A DNA stretch of 64,000 bases from Clostridiales bacterium (GTDB taxonomy: Bacteria > Bacillota > Clostridia > Lachnospirales > Lachnospiraceae), in NCBI GenBank assembly GCA_020860715.1, contig JAJBTU010000037.1, positions 1 to 64,000 on the forward strand. The letters are read 5' to 3'. The translations under genes and the position numbers were made by a program. This document shows, piece after piece, positions 54,296 through 62,430 of the stretch. Each line of letters opens with the position of its first letter. Within the stretch, counting starts at the first letter, position 1. Under the pieces are notes generated by a model. That model searched no databases, was not told the DNA's origin, and was given only the letters and a program-made list of their open reading frames with translations.

Positions 54296-55495
54296 ATGAG
54301 AAAAAAGAGAAAAAGACGCCTGACCAATCTTATGATACTGCTTGTGGCGGTACTGCTGATTCTGGCCGCACTGTTTTTATTTCGGATAAAGAAAGTGACG
54401 GTGTCCGGCAACACCCGCCACTCGGCGGAAAAAATAGAGGAAGACCTGATCACGGATTTTCTCTCCGGCAGTACACTGTATCTCTGGTGGACCTGCAAAA
54501 GCGGCGACATTCCGGATTCGATGCCCTATCTGGAAACAATGAAAGTCACAATGACATCGCCGTTTTCGATTCGGGTGACGGTTACGGAAAAGGATCTGGC
54601 CGGCTATTTTGACACAGGCAGCTATGTGTATTTTGATGAGGACGGGGTCGTGCTGGAGATTTCGGATGAACTCTATGATGACATCCCGATTATTACCGGC
54701 GCTGCGCTCGGAGAGGTGACTTTGTACCAGAAGGTTCCGACGGAAAGCAGTTCTCAGCTGCGTACGATCTTAAGTCTTCTGGAACTGCTGGATTATCAGG
54801 AATTGACGGCCTCTGAGATCCGGTTTGCGGAGGACTCCGAGATTACGGTTTACATCGGTTATATCGAAGCAGTTCTCGGACAGGACGAATATCTGGAAGA
54901 AAAAATCGCCAACCTGAAGGCCATTCTGGATACCATGACTGCTTCGACGGCCGGGACTCTGCATCTGGAAAATGTGACCGGAAAGAATGAAGACATTACG
55001 TTCACACCGTCGGATGAGGTGATTGTTGAGACGGAGACGGAAACGGAATCTTCTGATGCTGGGGACGATGAGACGCAGGCGGCTACGGACACCTCGACTC
55101 TGAGCGGCGCCACGACAGACGGCGGGGCGGCGGCCGGTACGGCGGATGCCGGTGATACAGATTCTGCCGGTGAAAACGAAGATTCCGGCAGCGGCACGGA
55201 CAGTGCGGACGGATCGGACACGGGGACAGCGGACTCTTCCGGGACAGATGACGGGAGCAGTGACAGCACCGCGGATGAGGATACTGCGGCAGACGACGGA
55301 GAGTCAACGACAGACCTGATGGTGTTTAATTCGAGCGGCCAGCTGGTTTACCATGTCCATGTAAAAAATGGTGTGGTCGTGGACTCCTCCGGAAATGAAG
55401 TGCCGGGCTGCTATGTCAATGAAGACGGAAATGTGGTGGACGCGTATATGAATATCATTGATCCGGATACCGGGGACGTGCTGAACATTGATTGA
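54296..55495 (+). CDS. ftsQ: FtsQ/DivIB-like division protein with long acidic tail
   Basis: 399 aa. Basic cytoplasmic start, TM helix (LMILLVAVLLILAALFLF), a POTRA domain beginning K-K-V-T-V-S-G-N-T-R-H-S-A-E-K-I, then the beta domain to about 235. From about 240 to 340 the chain is a low-complexity Asp/Ser/Thr/Gly/Ala stretch, probably a wall-spanning linker. The last about 60 residues contain GVVVDSSGNEVPGCYVNEDG, closely matching the end of the PBP at 44734. FtsQ joins FtsL in the divisome. Confidence 0.85.
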   Translation: MRKKRKRRLTNLMILLVAVLLILAALFLFRIKKVTVSGNTRHSAEKIEEDLITDFLSGSTLYLWWTCKSGDIPDSMPYLETMKVTMTSPFSIRVTVTEKDLAGYFDTGSYVYFDEDGVVLEISDELYDDIPIITGAALGEVTLYQKVPTESSSQLRTILSLLELLDYQELTASEIRFAEDSEITVYIGYIEAVLGQDEYLEEKIANLKAILDTMTASTAGTLHLENVTGKNEDITFTPSDEVIVETETETESSDAGDDETQAATDTSTLSGATTDGGAAAGTADAGDTDSAGENEDSGSGTDSADGSDTGTADSSGTDDGSSDSTADEDTAADDGESTTDLMVFNSSGQLVYHVHVKNGVVVDSSGNEVPGCYVNEDGNVVDAYMNIIDPDTGDVLNID

Positions 55496-55600
55496 AAGTC
55501 TGTTCTGATACAGAACAGCAGGCCACAGACCGCTTTCTTCGAAAGCTATATGCCGCTTACGCGTCATATGTCTGAGGCTTAATGGGTGTTCCGCCCATCC

Positions 55601-55657
55601 CGAAATGAAAATACAGTCTTTAGCAGGTAAACCTGCACAGCCTGTCTTTTCATTTCG
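55601..55657. repeat. Nested inverted repeat upstream of ftsZ
   Basis: CGAAATGAAAA (55601-55611) and TTTTCATTTCG (55647-55657) are perfect 11-bp arms. Inside lies GCAGGT-AA-ACCTGC (55623-55636). There is no following T-run, so it is either the end structure of the ftsQ transcript or a protein-binding site. Confidence 0.65.
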
Positions 55658-55697
55658 CTGCTGTTCTGAACTTTTAGAAAAAAATATAGAAAAAGAC

Positions 55698-55726
55698 TTG
55701 ATAAATCCGGAAAGAAATTATATTAT
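55698..55726 (+). promoter_or_regulatory. Near-consensus promoter for ftsZ
   Basis: TTGATA (55698-55703), 17-bp spacer, TATTAT (55721-55726), in an A-rich context. It would let ftsZ be expressed independently of the upstream dcw operon. Confidence 0.8.
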
Positions 55727-55896
55727 ATGAGGTAGTGTGTGCAGATATTAAATCAAAGCATATCATGCCTGCTGCTTTTTAGCTGCGCTATACATAGAAG
55801 CCCGACTGAATTTGGGGCAGGCCCGCGCATTTGCCGCGCGGAGCGTATGGAACAGTATTATTATACGATGCCGGACTGCAAGAAGGAGGAAACACG

Positions 55897-57054
55897 GTGT
55901 TAGAGATTATGTCAAATGAAATGGAATCTGCTGCGAAGATTATCGTGATCGGAGTCGGCGGCGCCGGGAACAACGCAGTGAACCGAATGGTTGAGGACAC
56001 AATTGCCGGGGTGGAGTTCATCGGCATCAATACGGACAAGCAGGCTCTTCTTATGAGCAAAGCCCCTATGACCATCCAGATTGGAGAGAAAGTGACGAAG
56101 GGCCTCGGCGCGGGAGCAAGACCGGAGATTGGCCAGCAGGCGGCTGAGGAGAGTACGGAAGAGATTCGTCAGGCCATACAGGGAGCGGACATGGTGTTTG
56201 TTACCTGCGGTATGGGAGGCGGCACCGGTACGGGAGCTGCTCCGGTGGTAGCCGGTATCGCAAAAGAGATGGGGATTCTGACGGTCGGCGTTGTGACGAA
56301 GCCGTTTCGTTTTGAGGCGAAGACCCGTATGAACAATGCTCTGATGGGCATTGATAAACTGAAAGAGAATGTGGACACGCTGATTGTCATTCCGAATGAC
56401 AAGCTGCTTGAGATTGTAGACCGCCGCACGACGATGCCGGAGGCATTGAAGAAGGCGGACGAAGTGCTCCAGCAGGCGGTGCAGGGCATCACAGACCTGA
56501 TCAACCTGCCGGCTCTGATCAACCTGGACTTCGCTGATGTGCAGACGGTTATGAAGGAGAAAGGCATCGCTCATATCGGTATCGGCCAGTCAAAGGGCGA
56601 CGACAAGGCGCTTGAAGCTGTGAAACAGGCGGTATCGAGCCCACTGCTTGAGACGACCATCGAGGGCGCGAGCCACGTGATTATCAATATTTCCGGAGAT
56701 ATCTCCCTGATCGACGCGAACGATGCGGCAAGTTATGTACAGGAACTGACCGGAGACGATACGAATATTATCTTTGGCGCGATGTACGACGATACCTACG
56801 CGGACGAGTGCAGCATCACCGTAATCGCGACAGGCCTCGAGGACACGAGCAACGCAAAGCCGGAGCGCACAAGACGCACTTATGGTTCTCATAGAGAGAT
56901 TTCATCTGCTTCCGCTCCGTCAACGCTTCCGAAGATGCCTTCTGTCTCACCGATTCGCACCGGTTCTCAGAATTCGGCTGCTTCGACCCGTACACCGGGC
57001 AGCAGGGTTCAGGAAAAGGATATTCAGATTCCGGATTTCCTGAAGAGAAGCTGA
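55897..57054 (+). CDS. ftsZ: Cell division protein FtsZ
   Basis: 385 aa. Tubulin fold: [13 protein letters not shown], the [10 protein letters not shown] signature loop for GTP, T7-loop N-L-D-F-A-D-V, then a variable linker and the C-terminal peptide [10 protein letters not shown] that binds FtsA/SepF. Start is GTG 55897 (MLEIMSNE), 7 nt behind AAGGAGG; this matches related FtsZ N-termini better than ATG 55909. It forms the Z-ring. A terminator follows. Confidence 0.97.
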   Translation: MLEIMSNEMESAAKIIVIGVGGAGNNAVNRMVEDTIAGVEFIGINTDKQALLMSKAPMTIQIGEKVTKGLGAGARPEIGQQAAEESTEEIRQAIQGADMVFVTCGMGGGTGTGAAPVVAGIAKEMGILTVGVVTKPFRFEAKTRMNNALMGIDKLKENVDTLIVIPNDKLLEIVDRRTTMPEALKKADEVLQQAVQGITDLINLPALINLDFADVQTVMKEKGIAHIGIGQSKGDDKALEAVKQAVSSPLLETTIEGASHVIINISGDISLIDANDAASYVQELTGDDTNIIFGAMYDDTYADECSITVIATGLEDTSNAKPERTRRTYGSHREISSASAPSTLPKMPSVSPIRTGSQNSAASTRTPGSRVQEKDIQIPDFLKRS

Positions 57055-57085
57055 AGCCTGAAAAACAATCAATCCAGTTAATATC

Positions 57086-57114
57086 AAAAGGGACTGTACG
57101 ACAGTCCCTTTTTT
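57086..57114 (+). terminator. Rho-independent terminator after ftsZ
   Basis: AAAAGGGACTGT / ACAGTCCCTTTT with an ACG loop, then further Ts. It closes the division cluster. Confidence 0.9.
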
Positions 57115-57194
57115 CACAGGAAGTTCCGATTCCCATGCGTTTTGTGCGCATTCTCGCGGAGCGTTTCATGATATAGGGAATGAAGATTCTCATA

Positions 57195-58058
57195 TCATGA
57201 AAAATACGCTTCACGGATTGCCTCAATGGGCATATCCTGGCCGGTCCAGATATGGAATGCAGCGGCTCCCTGATAGAGCAGCATGTAAAGGCCGTTTAAC
57301 GTGCGGCAGCCGCGCGCCCTGGCTTCGGCCAGAAGCCTGGTCTGGCGCGGATTGTAAATGATATCCGATACGGTAAGATCCGGATGCAGACAGGTCGGGT
57401 CCGGAAGCGGAAGCGCATCTGTGCCGGGCACCATCCCGACCGACGTCGCATTTGTCAGAAGGGAACTTTTTTCTACGCAGTCCTGGACCGCTTTTGCATC
57501 ATTCAGGTCGATTACGTCGGCCCGGCAGGCGGTTTCCGCATTGATTTGTTCGGCCAGCCGTATGGCGTTTGGAAAGGAACGGCCATTTTTCCGGTTCAGA
57601 ATATGAAGCACCGGCGCGCCGCTCAGCGCGGCCTGTACGGCGATGGAGGAGGCTGCGCCGCCTGCGCCTAAAAGGCACATTTCTCCTTCGGTGATCTCGT
57701 ATCCGACGTCGCTTAAGGAACGGATATAGCCTTCACCGTCCGTGTTGTAGCCGACCAGTCGCCCGTTCTCATTTTTAACCGTATTGACTGCGCCGATCAT
57801 CCGGGCAGCCGGAGAAAGCGCATCCAGATACTCCATGACGCGTTCTTTATCCGGCATGGTAATATTGAATCCGAGGACGTTCATATCGCGCAGCGCGCGG
57901 ATTATGGTTCCGAGCTCCTTATCCTTTGTGTCAAAACACAGATAGACCGCATCCAGATCGAGCAGCCGGAACGCCTCGTTGTGCATCATAGGGGAAATGC
58001 TGTGCGCCACCGGCGAGCCGATCAGGCAGGCCAGGCGGGTGTGACCGGTAATTTGCAT
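57195..58058 (-). CDS. aroE: Shikimate dehydrogenase
   Basis: 287 aa. Substrate-binding N-terminal domain: L-I-G-S-P-V-A-H-S-I-S-P-M-M-H-N, then F-N-I-T-M-P-D-K, where the Lys is catalytic (most enzymes have N-V-T-x-P-x-K). NADP domain: L-L-G-A-G-G-A-A-S-S, N-R-K-N cofactor loop, and N-A-T-S-V-G-M. It reduces 3-dehydroshikimate. Start 58058 has GGAGGTCCC upstream. Divergent from aroD, sharing a 230-base region. Confidence 0.95.
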   Translation of the reverse strand: MQITGHTRLACLIGSPVAHSISPMMHNEAFRLLDLDAVYLCFDTKDKELGTIIRALRDMNVLGFNITMPDKERVMEYLDALSPAARMIGAVNTVKNENGRLVGYNTDGEGYIRSLSDVGYEITEGEMCLLGAGGAASSIAVQAALSGAPVLHILNRKNGRSFPNAIRLAEQINAETACRADVIDLNDAKAVQDCVEKSSLLTNATSVGMVPGTDALPLPDPTCLHPDLTVSDIIYNPRQTRLLAEARARGCRTLNGLYMLLYQGAAAFHIWTGQDMPIEAIREAYFS

Positions 58059-58287
58059 GGCAGGGACCTCCGAATATTAAAAATTTGTAACAGTCTGGGA
58101 CAGCATCAGAGGAAATTGCTTTCAGAAATCTGTTCCGTATCATTACAGTTGTGTGTTGAACGTAGTATAGCATGAGAAAAATCATTTGGAAAGCGGCAGT
58201 TTCCGTCGTACCGGACGGACGCCTGGAAAATGGTCAAAACAGGAACGAACCGAAACAGAAATTCATCAGAACAGCAGGAGAATAAAA

Positions 58288-59064
58288 ATGTCGGAAAAGA
58301 CTCAAACAGTTACCGTTCGAAACGTCACTCTGGGCGACGGCACACCGAAAATCTGCGCCCCGGTGACAGCGCGCAGCCTGTCAGAGATGGCGGAGCAGCT
58401 TAAGAAGATCCGTCTGGCTCCGTGTGATATGGTGGAACTTCGTGCGGACTATTACGAAGGTGATCCGATCGAGCAGCTTACCGCGCTGCGTGCGGCACTG
58501 CCGGATACGCCCATCCTTTTTACCTTCCGGACGAAAGAGGAGGGCGGGGAGCGAAAGACGACCCGCGGCAGCTATGCCGCACTGAACCGGCAGGCAGCCG
58601 GTCTGCCGACCGCAGAGATAAAAAGACCTCTTGCTGATCTGATTGATCTGGAATACAATCTGGGGGAAGATTTTCTGCGCGGCCTTTGCCCTGAACTCCA
58701 AAAAAGCGGTGTGAAGGTCGTCATGTCCTATCACGATTTTGAAAAAACTCCGGAGCCGGAAACGCTGACGGCTTTGCTGTGCCGGATGCAGGCTCTGGGA
58801 GCCGATGTCACGAAGGCAGCTGTGATGCCGCGCTGCGAGCGTGATGTACTGGCTCTTCTGACAGCCGCTGTGAAAATGAAAGAGCAGCTTGCGGATCGTC
58901 CATACATTGTCATGTCCATGGGGGCACTTGGCGGGATCAGCCGGCTGGCCGGCAGTCTGACCGGGTCCGCCGTGACATTTGCTTCCGCCGGAGCAGTCTC
59001 TGCTCCCGGGCAGATGGATGCCGCGCTTGTCGCGCAGGTGCGGTCTGCTCTGGCTGAACGCTGA
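58288..59064 (+). CDS. aroD: 3-dehydroquinate dehydratase, type I
   Basis: 258 aa TIM barrel. V-E-L-R-A-D near the first strand, V-V-M-S-Y-H-D-F with the catalytic His, and A-D-V-T-K-A-A-V-M-P with the Schiff-base Lys. M-S-M-G-A-L-G-G-I-S-R and F-A-S-A-G close the site. It dehydrates 3-dehydroquinate, the step before AroE. Start 58288 follows AGGAG; the frame upstream to 58186 is not conserved. A terminator follows. Confidence 0.95.
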   Translation: MSEKTQTVTVRNVTLGDGTPKICAPVTARSLSEMAEQLKKIRLAPCDMVELRADYYEGDPIEQLTALRAALPDTPILFTFRTKEEGGERKTTRGSYAALNRQAAGLPTAEIKRPLADLIDLEYNLGEDFLRGLCPELQKSGVKVVMSYHDFEKTPEPETLTALLCRMQALGADVTKAAVMPRCERDVLALLTAAVKMKEQLADRPYIVMSMGALGGISRLAGSLTGSAVTFASAGAVSAPGQMDAALVAQVRSALAER

Positions 59065-59150
59065 ACACTTCTATCCTTTTGGATAAGATGCGGTATGTCG
59101 ACTCCTGTCGATGAAAAATCAAAAACCTGTCCCCTGTTTTGACAAAAAAG

Positions 59151-59203
59151 GAAAAGCCCTGTGGAGTATACTCATCGCAGTTACGCCGCAGGGCTTTTCT
59201 TTT
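59151..59203 (+). terminator. Rho-independent terminator after aroD
   Basis: GAAAAGCCCTG (59151-59161) pairs with CAGGGCTTTTC (59189-59199) around a long loop, followed by TTTT. Confidence 0.8.
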
Positions 59204-59269
59204 GATTTTCTGTCTCAGATATAGAGTCTTTTGAAAATCCCCTGCGAAAAATATACCCAGATACTGCAT

Positions 59270-60049
59270 ATGTATTATGAAATCTACATCGATCAGTTTT
59301 TTGTGGAGCAGTTTCTCATTGGAATCATGCTGCTGTCTGTGACCGGAATGCTTCTGTCAGCTTCTTTTTCCCGGCGGCGGCTGATGACGGGCGCCCTTCT
59401 TGGCGCCGGCTGTATGACGGCCTTTGTGTGCCTGCGGACGCCGTACCTTTATCCGATGAGTCTGCCTGCTGCTGCCGCTGCCGCGTTCTGGAGACGACCT
59501 CTGAAAAAGGAGTGGAGACGCAACCGGAACGGGACCCTTTGCCTGCTGGCCGTGACCGTCTGTTTTGGCGGCGCGGCTGAGGCGGTATGCTCGCTGCTTC
59601 CCCTTCCCGTGACGGCAGTGTCAGCGCTGGCGGCGGCAGCAGCGTATGGGCTGATGCACGATCTTGGGCGTCAGAACCGAAAAGCCGACAGCGCGGCGGA
59701 GATTACACTTCGAAAAGGAAACCGCACGCTTGTGCTTCATGGTTTTCTTGACACCGGGAATCAGCTCACAGAGCCGCTGACCGGCCGGCCGGTCAGCATA
59801 GCGGAAACAGCTAAGATCGCGCCGCTGCTAGGAGAAAACTGGGAGGAAGAGCAGGGATTTTGTCTAGTGCCCTACCATTCACTGGGAGAGAAGGACGGAT
59901 GGATGCGCGCTGTCGTGCTTGATGAGATGGAGGTCAGCATGCGGCGCGGCAGACAGGCGGCAAGACGGCCTCTTATCGCTCTTTATGACGGAGAACTTGG
60001 CGGGAAAGAGAACTGTCAGATCATTCTGCATCCGGAGCATGCGCCATGA
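59270..60049 (+). CDS. spoIIGA: Sporulation sigma-E factor processing peptidase SpoIIGA
   Basis: 259 aa. An N-terminal half of about five TM helices (YYEIYIDQFFVEQFLIG first) is followed by a soluble aspartic-protease-like domain with the catalytic motif HGFLDTGNQLTEP (D-T-G-N). SpoIIGA sits in the spore septum and cleaves the propeptide of sigma-E, encoded next. Start 59270 (MYYEIY) lacks a strong ribosome site; the frame goes back to 59231. The pairing with sigE is diagnostic. Confidence 0.93.
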   Translation: MYYEIYIDQFFVEQFLIGIMLLSVTGMLLSASFSRRRLMTGALLGAGCMTAFVCLRTPYLYPMSLPAAAAAAFWRRPLKKEWRRNRNGTLCLLAVTVCFGGAAEAVCSLLPLPVTAVSALAAAAAYGLMHDLGRQNRKADSAAEITLRKGNRTLVLHGFLDTGNQLTEPLTGRPVSIAETAKIAPLLGENWEEEQGFCLVPYHSLGEKDGWMRAVVLDEMEVSMRRGRQAARRPLIALYDGELGGKENCQIILHPEHAP

Positions 60050-60128
60050 GAAGTCCTGCAGCGGAAAAAGCCCGGGAACTGCGACGGGCATAACGGTATT
60101 AATCAAAGAAAGGGAGTTTAGGATTGCC

Positions 60129-60867
60129 ATGATAGTAAAAGTTGCGGTTCCACAGCGTTTTCAAATCAAAATGACGGCAGGCCCAAGAGAACTTTTGTTT
60201 TCAAAACCAGGCGACTGCCATTATATCGGAGGGTCGGAAGTGTTGCCTGCGCCTCTTGAAGCAGAGGAGGAGAGAGAACTTCTTTCGGAGTTCGGCGCAA
60301 AGGGAGATGCAAAGGCGAAAAAAAGCTGATCGAACATAATCTGCGGCTGGTCGTATACATAGCGAAAAAATTTGATAATACCGGTGTCGGCACAGAGGAT
60401 CTGGTTTCCATCGGCACGATCGGCCTGATCAAAGGGATCAATACGTTCAATCCGGACAAAAAATCAAGCTGGCGACTTACGCTTCCCGCTGTATTGAAAA
60501 CGAGATCCTGATGTATCTGCGCCGGAACAGCAAAAACAGGATGGAAGTCTCTATTGAGGAACCGCTGAATATGGACTGGGACGGGAACGAACTGCTGCTT
60601 TCAGATATCCTTGGCACGGATGAGGATGAAATTTCCCGTGGCATGGAGACCGAAGCGGAATATAAGGTACTGCAGAACGCGATCAGCAAACTTTCCGGAC
60701 GTGAGCGGACCATTGTGCAGCTTCGTTTCGGCCTCAATACCAAAGATGGAGAGGAAAAAACCCAAAAAGAGGTGGCTGACCTTCTTGGTATCTCCCAGTC
60801 TTATATTTCCCGTCTCGAAAAACGGATTATCCGGCGTCTGCGATGTGAGATGGTGAGATTCCAGTAA
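60129..60867 (+). CDS. sigE: Sporulation sigma factor SigE, with two one-base frame breaks
   Basis: 246 aa when repaired. The N-terminal propeptide is followed by [12 protein letters not shown], the site region cut by SpoIIGA. Then [33 protein letters not shown] (region 2), [13 protein letters not shown], and C-terminal [11 protein letters not shown] (region 4). Two As are missing: in the run at 60318-60324 (seven present, eight needed for K-K-K-L-I-E) and at 60458-60463 (six present, seven needed for D-K-K-I-K-L-A-T). Both breaks are in homopolymers of a conserved gene, so sequence error is likely. Confidence 0.9.
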
Positions 60868-60894
60868 ACCCAGGCTGCTGAATCAGCTCCGCGA

Positions 60895-60921
60895 GAATGC
60901 GCCCCGGCGCATTCTTTTTTT
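60895..60921 (+). terminator. Rho-independent terminator between sigE and sigG
   Basis: GAATGCGCC / GGCGCATTC with a very short loop, followed by seven Ts (60915-60921). It suggests sigG is transcribed separately, as expected for a forespore gene. Confidence 0.85.
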
Positions 60922-61140
60922 CGGCTGATGTGCCGGACTGCATCCTTTTTTGGCTGACGTGCCGGCAGGCGGATCTGAAATGGCGAAGAGGAAAGTCTGT
61001 TCTGTCAAGGCCTAAAAGTTTTTAAATTTCAAAGCCTCGCGAATATCCGGGCCGCAAAAAGTGAATCATTTTATCAGGGACTTCGGTCCCGGTCATGAAA
61101 GAAAGGCAGGTTCATGACAGGAAGCAGGAGGATGATTCAC

Positions 61141-61446
61141 ATGGCATTTACCAAGGTAGAAATATGCGGCGTCAATACATCAAAGCTGCCGGTTCTGACA
61201 AATGAGGAAAAAGAGTTCCTTTTTGAACAGATTCAAAAAGGAGATGAGAACGCGCGGGAACTTTATATCAAGGGCAACTTAAGGCTGGTGCTTTCTGTGA
61301 TCCGGCGTTTTTCGAACAGTAATGAAAACGTGGACGATCTCTTTCAGATCGGGTGCATCGGCCTGATGAAAGCCATCGACAATTTTGATACAAATCTGAA
61401 TGTGAAATTCTCTACGTACGCGGTTCCGACGATGATAGGTAGTTGA
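61141..61446 (+). pseudogene. sigG: Sporulation sigma factor SigG, truncated after region 2
   Basis: 101 aa remain. MAFTKVEICGVNTSKLPVLTNEE is the SigG N-terminus, and RLVLSVIRRFSNSNENVDDLFQIGCIGLMK plus V-K-F-S-T-Y-A-V-P-T-M-I-G is sigma region 2. The expected E-I-R-R-Y-L-R-D after I-G is missing: the frame reads G-S-stop and the next bases belong to an unrelated gene. Regions 3 and 4 are absent from the window. The site AGGAGGATG precedes the start. This looks like an insertion into sigG (or an assembly join), not a homopolymer slip. Without excision, this copy cannot work. Confidence 0.88.
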
Positions 61447-61466
61447 GAAACCGAAAGGAGCTACCT

Positions 61467-62183
61467 ATGAAAAAAATGGACAGTCGTACCGCACTGAAAA
61501 TGGCAATTCTGCTTTTTGAAAAAGAACCTCAGACTGAAGAAAACATTCAGGCAAAACAATGCCTGGAAAAACTGAGCCGGCGAGACCTTGTGGCCAAATG
61601 GACGAAAAGAAGGATTTGTAATACTTTGGATCAATGGACAAAGGAACACGGTCATCCCCCCACCGTCAGTAATCTGAGAGAGCCGGGGATGCCTTCCCCG
61701 GCTGTCATACAAAAACATTTTGAAATGGGAGCGTCGGCATTTTTGAACAGCAGATATCCCGGCGATAAAAAGGATAATCAATATGGATTCAATGGGCCGG
61801 ATGATTGGCTGGACTGCTTTCGTACTCAATTTGTGAAGCATATGCATGAGGATGGATTTTCCTCAAATACATACAACCAGCTGAAAGATCCAGGCACTCC
61901 TGTTTGGACAACCATAGCTGCCCGATGCGGCACGACGAGATGGACGAAGCTGATGGAAATGGCGGAAGTAAAATATCCAAATAAAACTGAGGTACGTAAA
62001 TCCGAAAAACCGATGTGTATTGGAAAAATATCTTCGCCGTTTCTGGATCGCCTGGAGGCGGACCTGAAAGAACGTGAAAGGCTGGATACTATACTGATTA
62101 CTGCAATAGATAGAGCTTCTCAAAAGGATAAGGAATTCATGAACACATTAGACCTGTGTCCGACAAGAATTGCTTTGCACTGA
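61467..62183 (+). CDS. Hypothetical protein with repeats like homing-endonuclease-associated domains
   Basis: 238 aa. Start 61467 follows AAAGGAG closely. Residues about 35-95 (RRICNTLDQWTKEHGHPPTV, then G-M-P-S-P-A-V-I-Q-K-H-F) and about 125-185 (R-T-Q-F-V-K-H-M-H-E-D, then G-T-P-V-W-T-T-I-A-A-R-C-G-T-T-R-W) look like two copies of a small helical unit. Each holds P-[TV], a G-[MT]-P and a closing hydrophobic/Trp helix, like the helical repeats that accompany homing endonucleases. No catalytic domain is seen. It begins 21 bases after the broken sigG and its 3' end overlaps the parA remnant. Confidence 0.6.
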   Translation: MKKMDSRTALKMAILLFEKEPQTEENIQAKQCLEKLSRRDLVAKWTKRRICNTLDQWTKEHGHPPTVSNLREPGMPSPAVIQKHFEMGASAFLNSRYPGDKKDNQYGFNGPDDWLDCFRTQFVKHMHEDGFSSNTYNQLKDPGTPVWTTIAARCGTTRWTKLMEMAEVKYPNKTEVRKSEKPMCIGKISSPFLDRLEADLKERERLDTILITAIDRASQKDKEFMNTLDLCPTRIALH

Positions 62184-62430
62184 ATTTGCAATAGAGAAAC
62201 AGGGATATGAGAGATTGCTTCGCTGGTTCGGGAAAACCTATGGGGAAAGCATAAACGTATTTGATACAGAGATTCCCTACTCCGTACGGGCTAAGGAAGC
62301 CACTGCGGAAGGAAAAAGTATTTACAAACATGACCCGAATGGCAAGGTGGCAGCGGCCTGCCGGGAATTAACGAAAGAGGTGATCAGTTATGAAAAGCAG
62401 CGCGAAGAATATAAAGATTGCATCCGTTGA
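62170..62430 (+). pseudogene. C-terminal remnant of a ParA-type partition ATPase
   Basis: 86 codons from a TTG with no ribosome site. SINVFDTEIPYSVRAKEATA, then G-K-S-I-Y-K-H-D-P-N-G-K-V-A-A-A and E-L-T-K-E-V are the typical last third of ParA/Soj proteins. The Walker A and B parts are missing upstream, where a different gene lies. The end overlaps parB by 41 bases, the normal coupled arrangement. So the 5' part was lost by deletion or replaced. Confidence 0.7.

Larger units (their letters stand above)
55499..55896 (+). other. Long ftsZ leader with inverted repeats
   Basis: About 400 bases without a gene. It holds CTGTTCTG/CAGAACAG at about 55500-55518, a weak GGGTG/GCCC hairpin near 55582-55598, a long stem at 55601-55657, a strong promoter at 55698-55726, and a transcribed leader of roughly 165 bases. 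The frame extending ftsZ upstream to 55831 is not supported. Confidence 0.6.

Noticed and set aside
61141..61446. sigG truncation as another homopolymer error
   Set aside because: The sequence after the break shows no sigma region 3 or 4 in any frame; a different gene with its own ribosome site begins within 25 bases.
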